The notes: generated by a model not told the origin, from the letters alone. 5,620 nt of DNA from Bacteroidales bacterium Bact_23 (GCA_001603685.1 LUZO01000122.1:1-5620); one strand, 5' to 3'; positions 1 through 5,620 are shown, counted from the stretch's first letter. Translations and numbers: made by a program.

Positions 1-66
1 GTCCCGAAAACTTCCCGGGGATTAAAAGGTAAATTACAGGATTACAATACAATAAAAACAAATTTT

Positions 67-813
67 ATGTCAGGACACAGTAAATGGTCAACCATTAAAC
101 GGAAAAAAGGAGCGCTTGATGCGAAGCGGTCGAAGATTTTTTCGAGGATTATTAAAGAGATAACGGTAGCTGTCAAAGAGGGCGGCTCCGACCCTGACGG
201 CAATCCGCGTTTGCGCCTGGCAATTGCCAATGCCAAAGGCGCCAGTATGCCCAAAGACAATATAACGCGCGCCATCAACAAAGGCTCCGATAAGGATGCA
301 GCCAACTACCTGGAACTCACCTACGAAGGATATGCTCCCAACGGTGTGGCTGTTTACCTTGAATGCACAACCGATAATCAGCAGCGTACCATCAGCAACA
401 TCCGTTCCTATTTCAACAAATTCGGCGGAAGCCTTGGCACCAATGGCTCGCTGGCTTTCCTGTTCGACAGGAAAGGAGTGTTTGCCATTCCGAAAGGCAA
501 TGTAAAGGACCTGGATGAGTTTGAAATGGAAGTTATTGATGGCGGGGCCGAGGAGATTGAAATTGAGGAGGATATCATTACAGTTACTACCGCAATGGAA
601 GACTTCGGAGCGATGATGAAGAAATTGGACGAACTGGAAATTGAACCGGAGAGTGCTGAACTTCAGAGAATTCCAAAGAACACCATAAAGGTGGATGTAG
701 ATTCAGCCAAGAAAATACTCAGGCTGATCGACCTGTTTGAAGATGATGACGACATCACCAATGTATTTCATAACCTGGAGCTGACCGACGAGCTGATGGC
801 CGAAATGGAATAA
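67..813 (+). CDS. yebC: YebC/TACO1-family translation factor
   Basis: This is a full-length YebC/TACO1 family protein of 248 residues, close to the usual 240-250. It opens with the family hallmark GHSKW (residues 3-7). A basic segment KRKKGALDAKRSKIF (11-25) follows, then EGGSDPDGNPRLR (38-50), MPKDNITRAINKG (61-73) and, near the C-terminus, the acidic EDDDDITNVFHN (225-236). Family members are cytosolic or mitochondrial proteins that act on ribosomes and help translation through difficult, proline-rich stretches. Some were earlier described as DNA-binding regulators, and the sequence cannot decide between these roles. The ATG at 67 is chosen because the family begins within a residue or two of GHSKW. 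The leader is A/T-rich (taaaaacaaatttt) with no Shine-Dalgarno, as is usual in Bacteroidota. No TAnnTTTG box was seen in positions 1-66, so the promoter may lie upstream of the window. The gene stands alone and converges on ackA. Confidence 0.96.
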   Translation: MSGHSKWSTIKRKKGALDAKRSKIFSRIIKEITVAVKEGGSDPDGNPRLRLAIANAKGASMPKDNITRAINKGSDKDAANYLELTYEGYAPNGVAVYLECTTDNQQRTISNIRSYFNKFGGSLGTNGSLAFLFDRKGVFAIPKGNVKDLDEFEMEVIDGGAEEIEIEEDIITVTTAMEDFGAMMKKLDELEIEPESAELQRIPKNTIKVDVDSAKKILRLIDLFEDDDDITNVFHNLELTDELMAEME

Positions 814-815
814 CC

Positions 816-829
816 CGGCTGCAAAGCCG
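816..829 (+). other. Small GNRA-type hairpin after yebC stop
   Basis: CGGCT (816-820) and AGCCG (825-829) form a 5-bp stem closed by the tetraloop GCAA, two bases after the yebC stop codon. GNRA tetraloops are unusually stable in RNA. It has no U-tract, so it is not a terminator by itself. It may protect the mRNA 3' end or simply precede the terminator that follows. The pairing is seen directly; any function is inferred. Confidence 0.4.
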
Positions 830-830
830 C

Positions 831-880
831 AAAAGGAATGAGGGTAATCCTGCACGGGTTACCCTCATTCTTTTTCTTTC
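831..880 (+). terminator. Intrinsic terminator of yebC
   Basis: The arms 836-847 and 859-870 are perfect 12-bp reverse complements (GAATGAGGGTAA / TTACCCTCATTC). The stem can extend inwards by a T-G wobble and two C-G pairs to a 5-nt loop TGCAC (851-855). It is followed by TTTTTCTTTC (871-880), and the A-run 831-834 can pair with the start of the T-run. The stem, short loop and T-tract, 17 nt after the yebC stop, fit a strong rho-independent terminator on the plus strand. The T-run on the minus strand is only four bases, so leftward activity should be weaker. Confidence 0.92.
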
Positions 881-907
881 AGTCAGAGATACCTGACGGT
901 TATCCTC

Positions 908-950
908 AAAAAAAAATGTTATCAGCTAATCTGCAACTGATAACATTTTT
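908..950 (-). terminator. Intrinsic terminator of the pta-ackA operon, probably bidirectional
   Basis: The arms 912-925 and 937-950 are perfect 14-bp reverse complements with core TGTTATCAG / CTGATAACA and an 11-nt loop (926-936). Read leftward, out of ackA, the hairpin runs into nine consecutive T (complement of 908-916), beginning 22 nt past the ackA stop. Read rightward it ends in TTTTT (946-950). The stem is A/T-rich, but the symmetric A and T tracts fit a terminator usable from both sides, mainly serving ackA and acting as a second stop for yebC transcripts. Confidence 0.88.
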
Positions 951-972
951 CTGAACCGGAATTACCGGCCGG

Positions 973-2175
973 TTACAAAGCGCTTACAATTTCAAAGGTA
1001 TCCAGTGCAATCACCAGCTCTTCGTTGGTAGGTATTACCATCACCTTCACTTTCGAATCATCGGTAGTAAGGGTTGCTTCCTTTCCGCGCAGCCCCACAT
1101 TCTTCGACTGGTCAAAATTCAGCCCCATAAATTCGAGGCCTTTGGTTGAATGGTAACGGGTAGCAGCGTCGTTTTCGCCGACCCCACCGGTAAATACGAT
1201 TACATCAACGCCGCCCATAGCAGCCGCATAAGAGCCTATATACTTACGGATGCGGTAATAATACATTTCGAGGGTAACCTTAGCCCGTTCGTTGCCTTCG
1301 GATGCAGCTTTCTCAACATCGCGCATATCCGACGAAACGCCCGAAACGCCTAACATTCCGCTGTGTTTGTTTACCAGAGTATTGGCGGTGCTGATGTCGA
1401 TCTCCTCCTTATTTACAATCTGAATGAATGCGCCGATATCGAGGTCGCCGGTGCGGGTTCCCATCATCAATCCCTCAATCGGAGTCATACCCATAGAAGT
1501 ATCGAGCGACTGGCCGTTTTTAATTGCAGCAATTGAAGCTCCGTTGCCAAGGTGGCAGGTGATAATCTTCAGATCTTCAAGCTTTTTTCCTATCAGTTCA
1601 GCTGCCCTCTGCGATACATAGCGGTGACTTGATCCGTGGAATCCGTAGCGGCGGATTTTATACTTCTCGTAAATCGAAAAAGGAATGCCATACAGATACA
1701 CATAATCGGGCATGGTTTGGTGAAAAGCCGTATCGAATACGCCTACCTGAGGAATTTCAGGCAATAGTTTGGTAATGGAATAGATGCCCTTGAGGTTGGG
1801 CGGATTGTGAAGCGGCGCAAGATCGATACACTCTTCAAGCGCAGCAACCACTTCGGGAGTGATGTAAACACTGCCGTTGAACTTTTCGCCGGCATGAACC
1901 ACCCTGTGGCCAACGGCATCAATCTCATTCAGCCCCTTGAGGCTTCCGTATTTTTCGCTGATCAGAATTCCCAGCAGATACTCAATGCCTATCTGGTGGT
2001 CGAGAATCTCGCCTTCCAGTTTCACCTCAGTGCCATCGTTGCGCGAATGCTTGATCAAAGAGCCTTTCAGTCCGATCTTATCAACCAGCCCTTTGGCCAG
2101 CACCTCACCCGAAGGCAACTCAAACAACTGGTATTTAATTGATGAACTTCCGCAGTTCAGAACTATAATTTTCAT
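973..2175 (-). CDS. ackA: Acetate kinase
   Basis: Acetate kinase transfers phosphate from acetyl phosphate to ADP, yielding acetate and ATP in the cytosol. It is the substrate-level phosphorylation step after Pta. The 400-residue length is typical and longer than butyrate kinases (about 355). The first family signature VLNCGSSSIK is at 5-14, GHRVVHAGE at 89-97, LAPLHNPPN at 119-127 and FTGGVGEN at 328-335. Residues matching the Methanosarcina thermophila enzyme are N7, S10, S12, R91, H123, D148, H180 and R241, with E385 for its E384. All expected catalytic and substrate-binding positions are therefore present. The only visible departure is HAGE instead of the common HGGE. The ATG at 2175 places N7 exactly as in the reference enzyme, and the upstream sequence is A/T-rich without a Shine-Dalgarno. 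It lies 42 nt after the dehydrogenase gene with no terminator between, so it is probably the last gene of the pta operon. Confidence 0.97.
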   Translation of the reverse strand: MKIIVLNCGSSSIKYQLFELPSGEVLAKGLVDKIGLKGSLIKHSRNDGTEVKLEGEILDHQIGIEYLLGILISEKYGSLKGLNEIDAVGHRVVHAGEKFNGSVYITPEVVAALEECIDLAPLHNPPNLKGIYSITKLLPEIPQVGVFDTAFHQTMPDYVYLYGIPFSIYEKYKIRRYGFHGSSHRYVSQRAAELIGKKLEDLKIITCHLGNGASIAAIKNGQSLDTSMGMTPIEGLMMGTRTGDLDIGAFIQIVNKEEIDISTANTLVNKHSGMLGVSGVSSDMRDVEKAASEGNERAKVTLEMYYYRIRKYIGSYAAAMGGVDVIVFTGGVGENDAATRYHSTKGLEFMGLNFDQSKNVGLRGKEATLTTDDSKVKVMVIPTNEELVIALDTFEIVSAL

Positions 2176-2217
2176 TTCAACAATATTTTTAGCAATTTAA
2201 TTAATCAGTTTTACAGC

Positions 2218-3186
2218 CTAAACTCTGCCAAGGTTAGTAATGGGCCCTTGTTTCACAAGTCGTTTCTCATCCTGGTAAAGATAGAACCCTTCTCCTACCC
2301 TGCGGCCAACCAGGTTTGCCCTGACAAGCCTTTTAAGAACAGGCGACGGTTTATACTTCTGATCGCCAAAATCGGCATAGAGATTTTCCATCCACTTCAG
2401 CACCTTATCAAGTCCGATTTTATCGGCCATTTCGAAAGGCCCCATCTGCAGGCCGGAAGTCTCCTTCATGGTTTCATCAATATCCGATACGGTAGCAACG
2501 CCTTCCATCAGAATTTCGCAAGCTTCGTTGATCAGCGGAACCAACATTCTGGTGCTGATATTCCCTGCCGATTCATTTACATTAATCAGTTTTTTGCCAA
2601 TCATCAGGGCGAGTTTACTAACCAGCGCGTAAGTTTCATCGGTTGTATTAACCGACCTTACCGCTTCAATGATCTTAACCTTGCTTACCGGCGAGAAGAA
2701 GTGCAGCCCCATAGCGCGGCCGGGATTTTTCAGTACCGATGCAATCTCTGAAATCATAAGTGTGGCAGTATTTGAACAGATAACGGCATCGGGCCTTACC
2801 ACTGATTCAATCTTCTTAAAAATCTCCTGCCTCAGTTCCAGGCTGGTTCCTTTCTTTTTGGTGTTAACGGTTTCGAAAACGATGTCGCAATCCTCGATAA
2901 TTGAGTAATCGGTTGAACCACTAATGCGCGACATAATCAGCTTCTTTTCACTGCCTGTGAGGCCCCATTTGCTGATGCGGGCATCAAGCGCCTTTTCGAG
3001 CCGCCTGAAAACCTCCTCAATCCGTTCATCTGAAACATCTATAAAGGCCACCTCAATGCCTGACTGGCTGATGAGGAGAGCAATCTCCTGGCCCATGGCG
3101 CCGCATCCGACAACGCCAATTTTCTGGATGGTGCCTTTGGGTTGCATAGATTTGCCCAGGCTGAAATCTTCTAATCTTTCTGACAT
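2218..3186 (-). CDS. 3-hydroxyacyl-CoA dehydrogenase family protein (3-hydroxybutyryl-CoA dehydrogenase-like)
   Basis: This 322-residue protein has the two-domain architecture of single-function 3-hydroxyacyl-CoA dehydrogenases (usually about 285-310). These oxidise or reduce 3-hydroxyacyl-CoA/3-oxoacyl-CoA with NAD(H). A Rossmann domain starts with IGVVGCGAMG (23-32), and D50 ends the second strand, favouring NAD over NADP. Active-site candidates are S138 (in CSNTATL), H162 (GLHFFSP) and E174 (KIIEAV). The C-terminal domain has MGPFEMADKIGLD (248-260) and GRRVGEGFYLY (294-304). Two oddities stand out. The usual PGFIVNR is AGNISTR (207-213), putting T212 where the catalytic Asn normally is. 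The usual EAVxE loop is replaced by ETVNTKKKGTSLEL (105-118), about five residues longer. The first ATG gives an extension of about 20 residues before the Rossmann fold, and the ATG at 3147 (M14) is an alternative start. It sits 40 nt after pta and 42 nt before ackA. The family is certain; substrate and activity are not. Confidence 0.88.
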   Translation of the reverse strand: MSERLEDFSLGKSMQPKGTIQKIGVVGCGAMGQEIALLISQSGIEVAFIDVSDERIEEVFRRLEKALDARISKWGLTGSEKKLIMSRISGSTDYSIIEDCDIVFETVNTKKKGTSLELRQEIFKKIESVVRPDAVICSNTATLMISEIASVLKNPGRAMGLHFFSPVSKVKIIEAVRSVNTTDETYALVSKLALMIGKKLINVNESAGNISTRMLVPLINEACEILMEGVATVSDIDETMKETSGLQMGPFEMADKIGLDKVLKWMENLYADFGDQKYKPSPVLKRLVRANLVGRRVGEGFYLYQDEKRLVKQGPITNLGRV

Positions 3187-3226
3187 TTTATTTTGATTTA
3201 TTTTGTTGATTTTCTATACTTTACAA

Positions 3227-4228
3227 TTACTCTCCAACACTTTGGCTGGCAGTGATTGCCACCAGGTTAACAATATCGCTCACTGAACACCCTCTTGAAA
3301 GGTCGTTGATGGGAGCAGCCATTCCCTGCAATACCGGACCAATGGCTTCGGCACCGGCAAGGCGCTGAACCAGCTTGTAAGCGATGTTTCCCGACTCAAG
3401 GCTGGGGAATACCAGCACATTGGCTTTTCCGGCAATGGGGCTGTCCGGAGCTTTTTGCCTGCCAATTGCTTCAACAATAGCGGTATCGGCCTGCATCTCA
3501 CCGTCAATCTGCAACCAGGGAGCTTTCTCTTTTGCAATGCGGGTGGCTTCAATAACCTTATCGCAAAGCTCGTGTTTTGCACTTCCCTTTGTAGAAAAAC
3601 TCAGCATGGCCACGCGTGGCTCCATACCGGCGATTGATTTTGCGGTAAGTGCAGAAGAAACGGCAATTTCGGCAAGTTCCGAAGCTGTCGGATCGGGATG
3701 TACGGCACAGTCGGCAAAAACAAGAAGGTTATCCGGAACATAGGGGTTGTCTTTCAGAATCATAAAGAAAGCTCCTGACACAACACTAATACCGGGCAGG
3801 GTTTTAACAACCTGAAATGCAGGCCTCAGAACATTCCCCGTTGCATTCAGCGCTCCGGCAACCTCACCGTCGGCCTCTCCGGCTTTTATAAGCAGAGTAG
3901 CCAGATAGAGGGGATCCTCGGCCAGAACACGCGCCTGTTCAATGGTCAGCCCTTTGCTTTTCCTGATTTCGAACAACATAGCCGCATACTTTTCCTTCTC
4001 AGGATTGTCAGCCGGATCAATAATTATGGCATCCTTAATGTTGCCAAGCCCCCATTCACGGCTCTTCTTTTCAATCTCTGCCTTGTTTCCCAGCAGGATT
4101 ATTCTTGCGATCTTTTCTTTCAGAATCTCATCGGCTGCTTTCAGCGTCCGTTCTTCAGTGCCTTCGGGCAGAACAATGCACTTGTTGAGTTTTTGTGCAT
4201 TCTCCCTGATGGTTTTCATTAAGCTCAT
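3227..4228 (-). CDS. pta: Phosphate acetyltransferase (phosphotransacetylase)
   Basis: Pta converts acetyl-CoA plus phosphate to acetyl phosphate and CoA, feeding AckA. From the ATG at 4228 the protein has 333 residues, matching the short single-domain class and lacking the long N-terminal regulatory region of the E. coli enzyme (about 714). Recognisable blocks are LFEIRKSKGLT (85-95), NVLRPAFQVVKTLPG (132-146), SFSTKGSAKHE (210-220), DGEMQADTAIV (242-252) and NDLSRGCSVSDIVNLVAIT (308-326). Residues aligned to the Methanosarcina thermophila enzyme are R89, R135, R289, S311, R312 and D318 (its R87, R133, R287, S309, R310, D316), all conserved at a constant offset. These favour acetyl- over butyryl-transferase. 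An in-frame TTG at 4234 would add two residues and an ATG at 4219 would remove three. I prefer the ATG at 4228 because it needs no rare start codon and fits the family N-terminus. It is the first gene of the leftward cluster. Confidence 0.95.
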   Translation of the reverse strand: MSLMKTIRENAQKLNKCIVLPEGTEERTLKAADEILKEKIARIILLGNKAEIEKKSREWGLGNIKDAIIIDPADNPEKEKYAAMLFEIRKSKGLTIEQARVLAEDPLYLATLLIKAGEADGEVAGALNATGNVLRPAFQVVKTLPGISVVSGAFFMILKDNPYVPDNLLVFADCAVHPDPTASELAEIAVSSALTAKSIAGMEPRVAMLSFSTKGSAKHELCDKVIEATRIAKEKAPWLQIDGEMQADTAIVEAIGRQKAPDSPIAGKANVLVFPSLESGNIAYKLVQRLAGAEAIGPVLQGMAAPINDLSRGCSVSDIVNLVAITASQSVGE

Positions 4229-4276
4229 AGACAAAATCAGGTTAAAATAATATTAAAAAGGTTGAATTTCAGGCGG

Positions 4277-4284
4277 CAAATTTA
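4277..4284 (-). promoter_or_regulatory. Candidate Bacteroidota -7 box for the pta operon
   Basis: Read leftward, TAAATTTG matches the Bacteroidota sigma-70-type -7 consensus TAnnTTTG in all six fixed bases and is followed by C, as is common. It would place the transcription start near 4272 and give pta a leader of roughly 40-45 nt. No TTTG/TTG -33 box is visible at the expected 17-23 nt spacing; a TTG lies only 9 nt upstream. Box and position are seen; promoter function is inferred. Confidence 0.55.
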
Positions 4285-4431
4285 GAACTTAATCAATTGG
4301 GTTCCTATGTTATTTGCGCTTTAATTTTCAACCGGAAATATAGTGCTGTCAAATAGCCGGAAACAGAATTATTCTTCCGCTTAAAATAACATTTGAATCG
4401 TTTCCACCTAAAAACCGGCTGAAATTTCAAC

Positions 4432-4439
4432 TAATTTTG
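4432..4439 (+). promoter_or_regulatory. Candidate -7 box immediately before the DUF4271 gene
   Basis: TAATTTTG followed by C matches TAnnTTTG and ends 8 nt before the ATG at 4448. If used, transcription would begin almost at the start codon, making a leaderless or nearly leaderless mRNA. No -33 box lies at normal spacing: the nearest TTTG (4392-4395) is 36 nt away. This weakens the call. Confidence 0.4.
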
Positions 4440-4447
4440 CTGCCCGA

Positions 4448-5377
4448 ATGACATCCGGCAACCACCATACTCAAAATACGGCAAAAGGCAGCTTGTTCTT
4501 AACACAAACCGCCGGCACATCGCCCGTAGCAGATACTGTAACAAGCTATTACAGTTTCCTGCAGGATAGCCTGAATCCTCCCTTGCCCGATACAACTTTC
4601 AGATTTGAGCTGCGCGAGATCCTTCTTCCGGCAACAGACTCCCCGGTAGCGGGCCCTGCTTACAATATGCCCTCGTTGTTTACTTCAAAACAGGAAAAGC
4701 CTGTTAAAAGGGAGCCGCTGACAAGGTACGACCAGGGGTTCGACTGGCTTACGGTTGCCCTGCTGGCTTCGGTGGCTCTGCTCGCGTGGATCAGATTTTA
4801 CCATTCGAAGAGGCTGAGGCAGCTTTTCAGGGCAGTGTATGCCAGGCACCATGTGAACCAACTGGTCAGGGATGGAAATCTTACCAAGGAACGGATTACC
4901 ATCGGCCTGATAATTATCTACCTGATTACGGTGAGCACCCTGATTGTCAGGCTGGCAGGAACCGGAATCAGCAATGCCCTGGGTATCAATAATCTACTGC
5001 CGGTATTTCTCCTGACTACCCTCGCAACCGGACTGCTATGGGCACTTAAACTACTAATCATCAGAAGTGTGGGAATACTCTTCAGGGCAAAACAAACTAC
5101 AGATGAATACCTGCTTTCCAATATTATGTTCAACACCTCGGCCGGGCTAATCGCTCTGCCCTTTGTAATCGCATGGAATTTCACGGGGCATAGCCTGCTT
5201 CTATACATCACCATTGCCATCTTTTTAATTTTGATGACAATGCGAATGCTTCGGAATTTTTTCCTTGGATTCGCCATGCAATCGTTTTCGGTTGTCTATT
5301 TATTTTTGTATCTTTGCACCCTCGAAATTTTACCGTATCTGGTGGCGTATAAATACTATACATTGCTGAGTTGGTAA
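4448..5377 (+). CDS. DUF4271-type integral membrane protein of unknown function
   Basis: The function is unknown. The protein (309 residues) has a polar, proline- and threonine-containing N-terminal region (1-95) with no convincing signal peptide. Hydrophobic segments follow at about 98-118, 150-170, 183-206, 232-244, 249-266 and 278-302, suggesting five or six membrane spans. Basic stretches sit between spans, for example HSKRLRQLFRAVYARHH (119-135) after the first, which suggests that loop is cytoplasmic. The C-terminal LYLCTLEILPYLVAYKYY (287-304) resembles the conserved end of DUF4271 proteins, found in Bacteroidota. The family assignment is from memory of that motif and of the gene order, since DUF4271 is usually followed by uroporphyrinogen-III synthase, as here. 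The ATG at 4448 is the only Met before residue 74. It diverges from pta, and hemD begins 59 nt after its stop. A link to haem or envelope function is only a context inference. Confidence 0.85.
   Translation: MTSGNHHTQNTAKGSLFLTQTAGTSPVADTVTSYYSFLQDSLNPPLPDTTFRFELREILLPATDSPVAGPAYNMPSLFTSKQEKPVKREPLTRYDQGFDWLTVALLASVALLAWIRFYHSKRLRQLFRAVYARHHVNQLVRDGNLTKERITIGLIIIYLITVSTLIVRLAGTGISNALGINNLLPVFLLTTLATGLLWALKLLIIRSVGILFRAKQTTDEYLLSNIMFNTSAGLIALPFVIAWNFTGHSLLLYITIAIFLILMTMRMLRNFFLGFAMQSFSVVYLFLYLCTLEILPYLVAYKYYTLLSW
5309..5316 (+). promoter_or_regulatory. Candidate internal -7 box for hemD within the DUF4271 gene
   Basis: TATCTTTG followed by CA fits TAnnTTTG exactly. Nineteen nucleotides upstream is TTTC (5286-5289), a three-of-four match to the -33 box TTTG at normal spacing. 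The box lies inside codons for Y-L-C of the DUF4271 motif YLCTLE. Transcription would start near 5320-5323, leaving a hemD leader of about 115 nt. The match may be a by-product of conserved codons, so this is a candidate only. Confidence 0.4.
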
Positions 5378-5385
5378 GCAATTGC

Positions 5386-5409
5386 GATAAAACCCCGGAA
5401 TCTTTTATC
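5386..5409 (+). other. Hairpin in the DUF4271-hemD gap
   Basis: GATAAAA (5386-5392) and TTTTATC (5403-5409) form a 7-bp A/T-rich stem with a 10-nt loop (5393-5402). It is preceded by the palindrome GCAATTGC (5378-5385), which begins at the base after the stop codon. There is no following T-run, so it does not look like a terminator. DUF4271-to-hemD read-through is therefore plausible. Confidence 0.3.
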
Positions 5410-5436
5410 CAAAGTAAAATTCAAAATTGCACGAAG

Positions 5437-5620
5437 TTGAAAATAAAAAATGTATTGATTTCGCAGCCAAAACCTGCGGAGATTGAAAAATCACCTTATT
5501 ACGAGGCGATAAAAAAGTACAACCTGAGCGTTGACTTTTATAAATTTTTTAAAATCGTTGGTTTAACTTCCATTGAATTCAGGAAAGAGAGTAAAATCAG
5601 ATTTAATGATTATACTGCCG
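5437..5620 (+). CDS. hemD: Uroporphyrinogen-III synthase, N-terminal part (cut by window end)
   Basis: HemD cyclises hydroxymethylbilane to uroporphyrinogen III in cytosolic tetrapyrrole synthesis. Only the first 61 codons are in the window and no stop is reached. The translated start reads (M)KIKNVLISQPKPAEIEKSP, then YYEAIKKYNLSVDFYKFFKI (20-39), and later GLTSIEFRKE (41-50) and FNDYTA (56-61). This is the recognisable beginning of Bacteroidota HemD, whose family is divergent elsewhere. The start is taken as TTG at 5437 because it precedes KIKNVLISQPKP directly. The frame stays open upstream but has no ATG or GTG after the DUF4271 stop. No Shine-Dalgarno is visible. G+C over 5461-5620 is about 34%, visibly lower than in the upstream genes. 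It may be co-transcribed with the DUF4271 gene, 59 nt upstream, or use an internal promoter near 5309. Confidence 0.87.
   Translation, partial: MKIKNVLISQPKPAEIEKSPYYEAIKKYNLSVDFYKFFKIVGLTSIEFRKESKIRFNDYTA

Noticed and set aside
33..46. Direct repeat ATTACA (33-38 and 41-46) before yebC
   Set aside because: Two 6-bp A/T-rich units in an A/T-rich leader are expected by chance and no promoter box accompanies them.
89..97. AckA residues 89-97 (protein numbering; codons in 1885-1911): HAGE instead of HGGE in the second signature
   Set aside because: It is a conservative change and all catalytic residues are intact; I believe it is common in anaerobe acetate kinases, so it is not evidence of altered function.
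993..1000. Leftward TACCTTTG matching the -7 consensus
   Set aside because: It lies in the last codons of ackA and points into the terminator with no gene downstream, so it is best taken as a chance match.
1807..2142. Open frame of 111 codons on the plus strand opposite ackA
   Set aside because: It overlaps conserved acetate kinase coding sequence on the other strand and has no recognisable domain or start signal.
2248..2751. Open frame of 167 codons on the plus strand opposite the dehydrogenase gene
   Set aside because: It is fully antisense to a well-recognised gene, shows no family resemblance, and its composition (many His, Phe, Asn, Arg) is typical of a shadow frame.
973..4228. Possibility that the cluster is a butyrate kinase / phosphotransbutyrylase operon
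   Set aside because: The kinase is 400 residues and the transferase carries the complete Pta catalytic set (SRGCSVSD block and three Arg), both pointing to acetate rather than butyrate enzymes.
4918..5277. Open frame of 119 codons on the minus strand opposite the DUF4271 gene
   Set aside because: Its apparent hydrophobicity mirrors the membrane segments of the sense gene; no independent evidence supports it.

Overview
The window most likely comes from a fermentative member of the Bacteroidota, probably Bacteroidales-like. Four observations point there. A DUF4271 membrane protein is followed directly by a uroporphyrinogen-III synthase start, a pairing I know from this phylum. Genes start after A/T-rich leaders without clear Shine-Dalgarno sequences. 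Boxes fitting the Bacteroidota -7 consensus TAnnTTTG lie upstream of three transcription units. The acetate kinase and phosphotransacetylase genes are of the anaerobic energy-conserving type. No mobile element, RNA gene, CRISPR array or phage gene was seen.

Layout. Positions 67-813 (+) encode a complete YebC/TACO1-family translation factor. It converges on a leftward three-gene cluster, and the 159-nt gap between them (814-972) is packed with hairpins, including two strong intrinsic terminators. The leftward cluster, in transcription order, is pta (4228 to 3227), a 3-hydroxyacyl-CoA dehydrogenase (3186 to 2218) and ackA (2175 to 973). The gaps are 40 and 42 nt and contain no terminator, so the three genes are probably one operon. 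A divergent 219-nt region (4229-4447) separates pta from a rightward DUF4271 membrane protein (4448-5377). That gene is followed by the first 61 codons of hemD (from 5437), which runs off the window.

How the genes work together. Pta converts acetyl-CoA to acetyl phosphate and AckA converts that to acetate plus ATP. The inserted dehydrogenase interconverts 3-hydroxyacyl-CoA and 3-oxoacyl-CoA with NAD(H), so the operon may join thioester redox chemistry to acetate/ATP formation. Catalytic residues of Pta and AckA are all in place. The dehydrogenase keeps Ser, His and Glu of its active site but has Thr where the family normally has Asn, and an altered NAD-domain loop.

Nothing here looks like a new defence or mobile system. 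The best leads are the atypical dehydrogenase inside a pta-ackA operon, and a possible hemD promoter embedded in the codons of the conserved YLCTLE motif of the DUF4271 protein.
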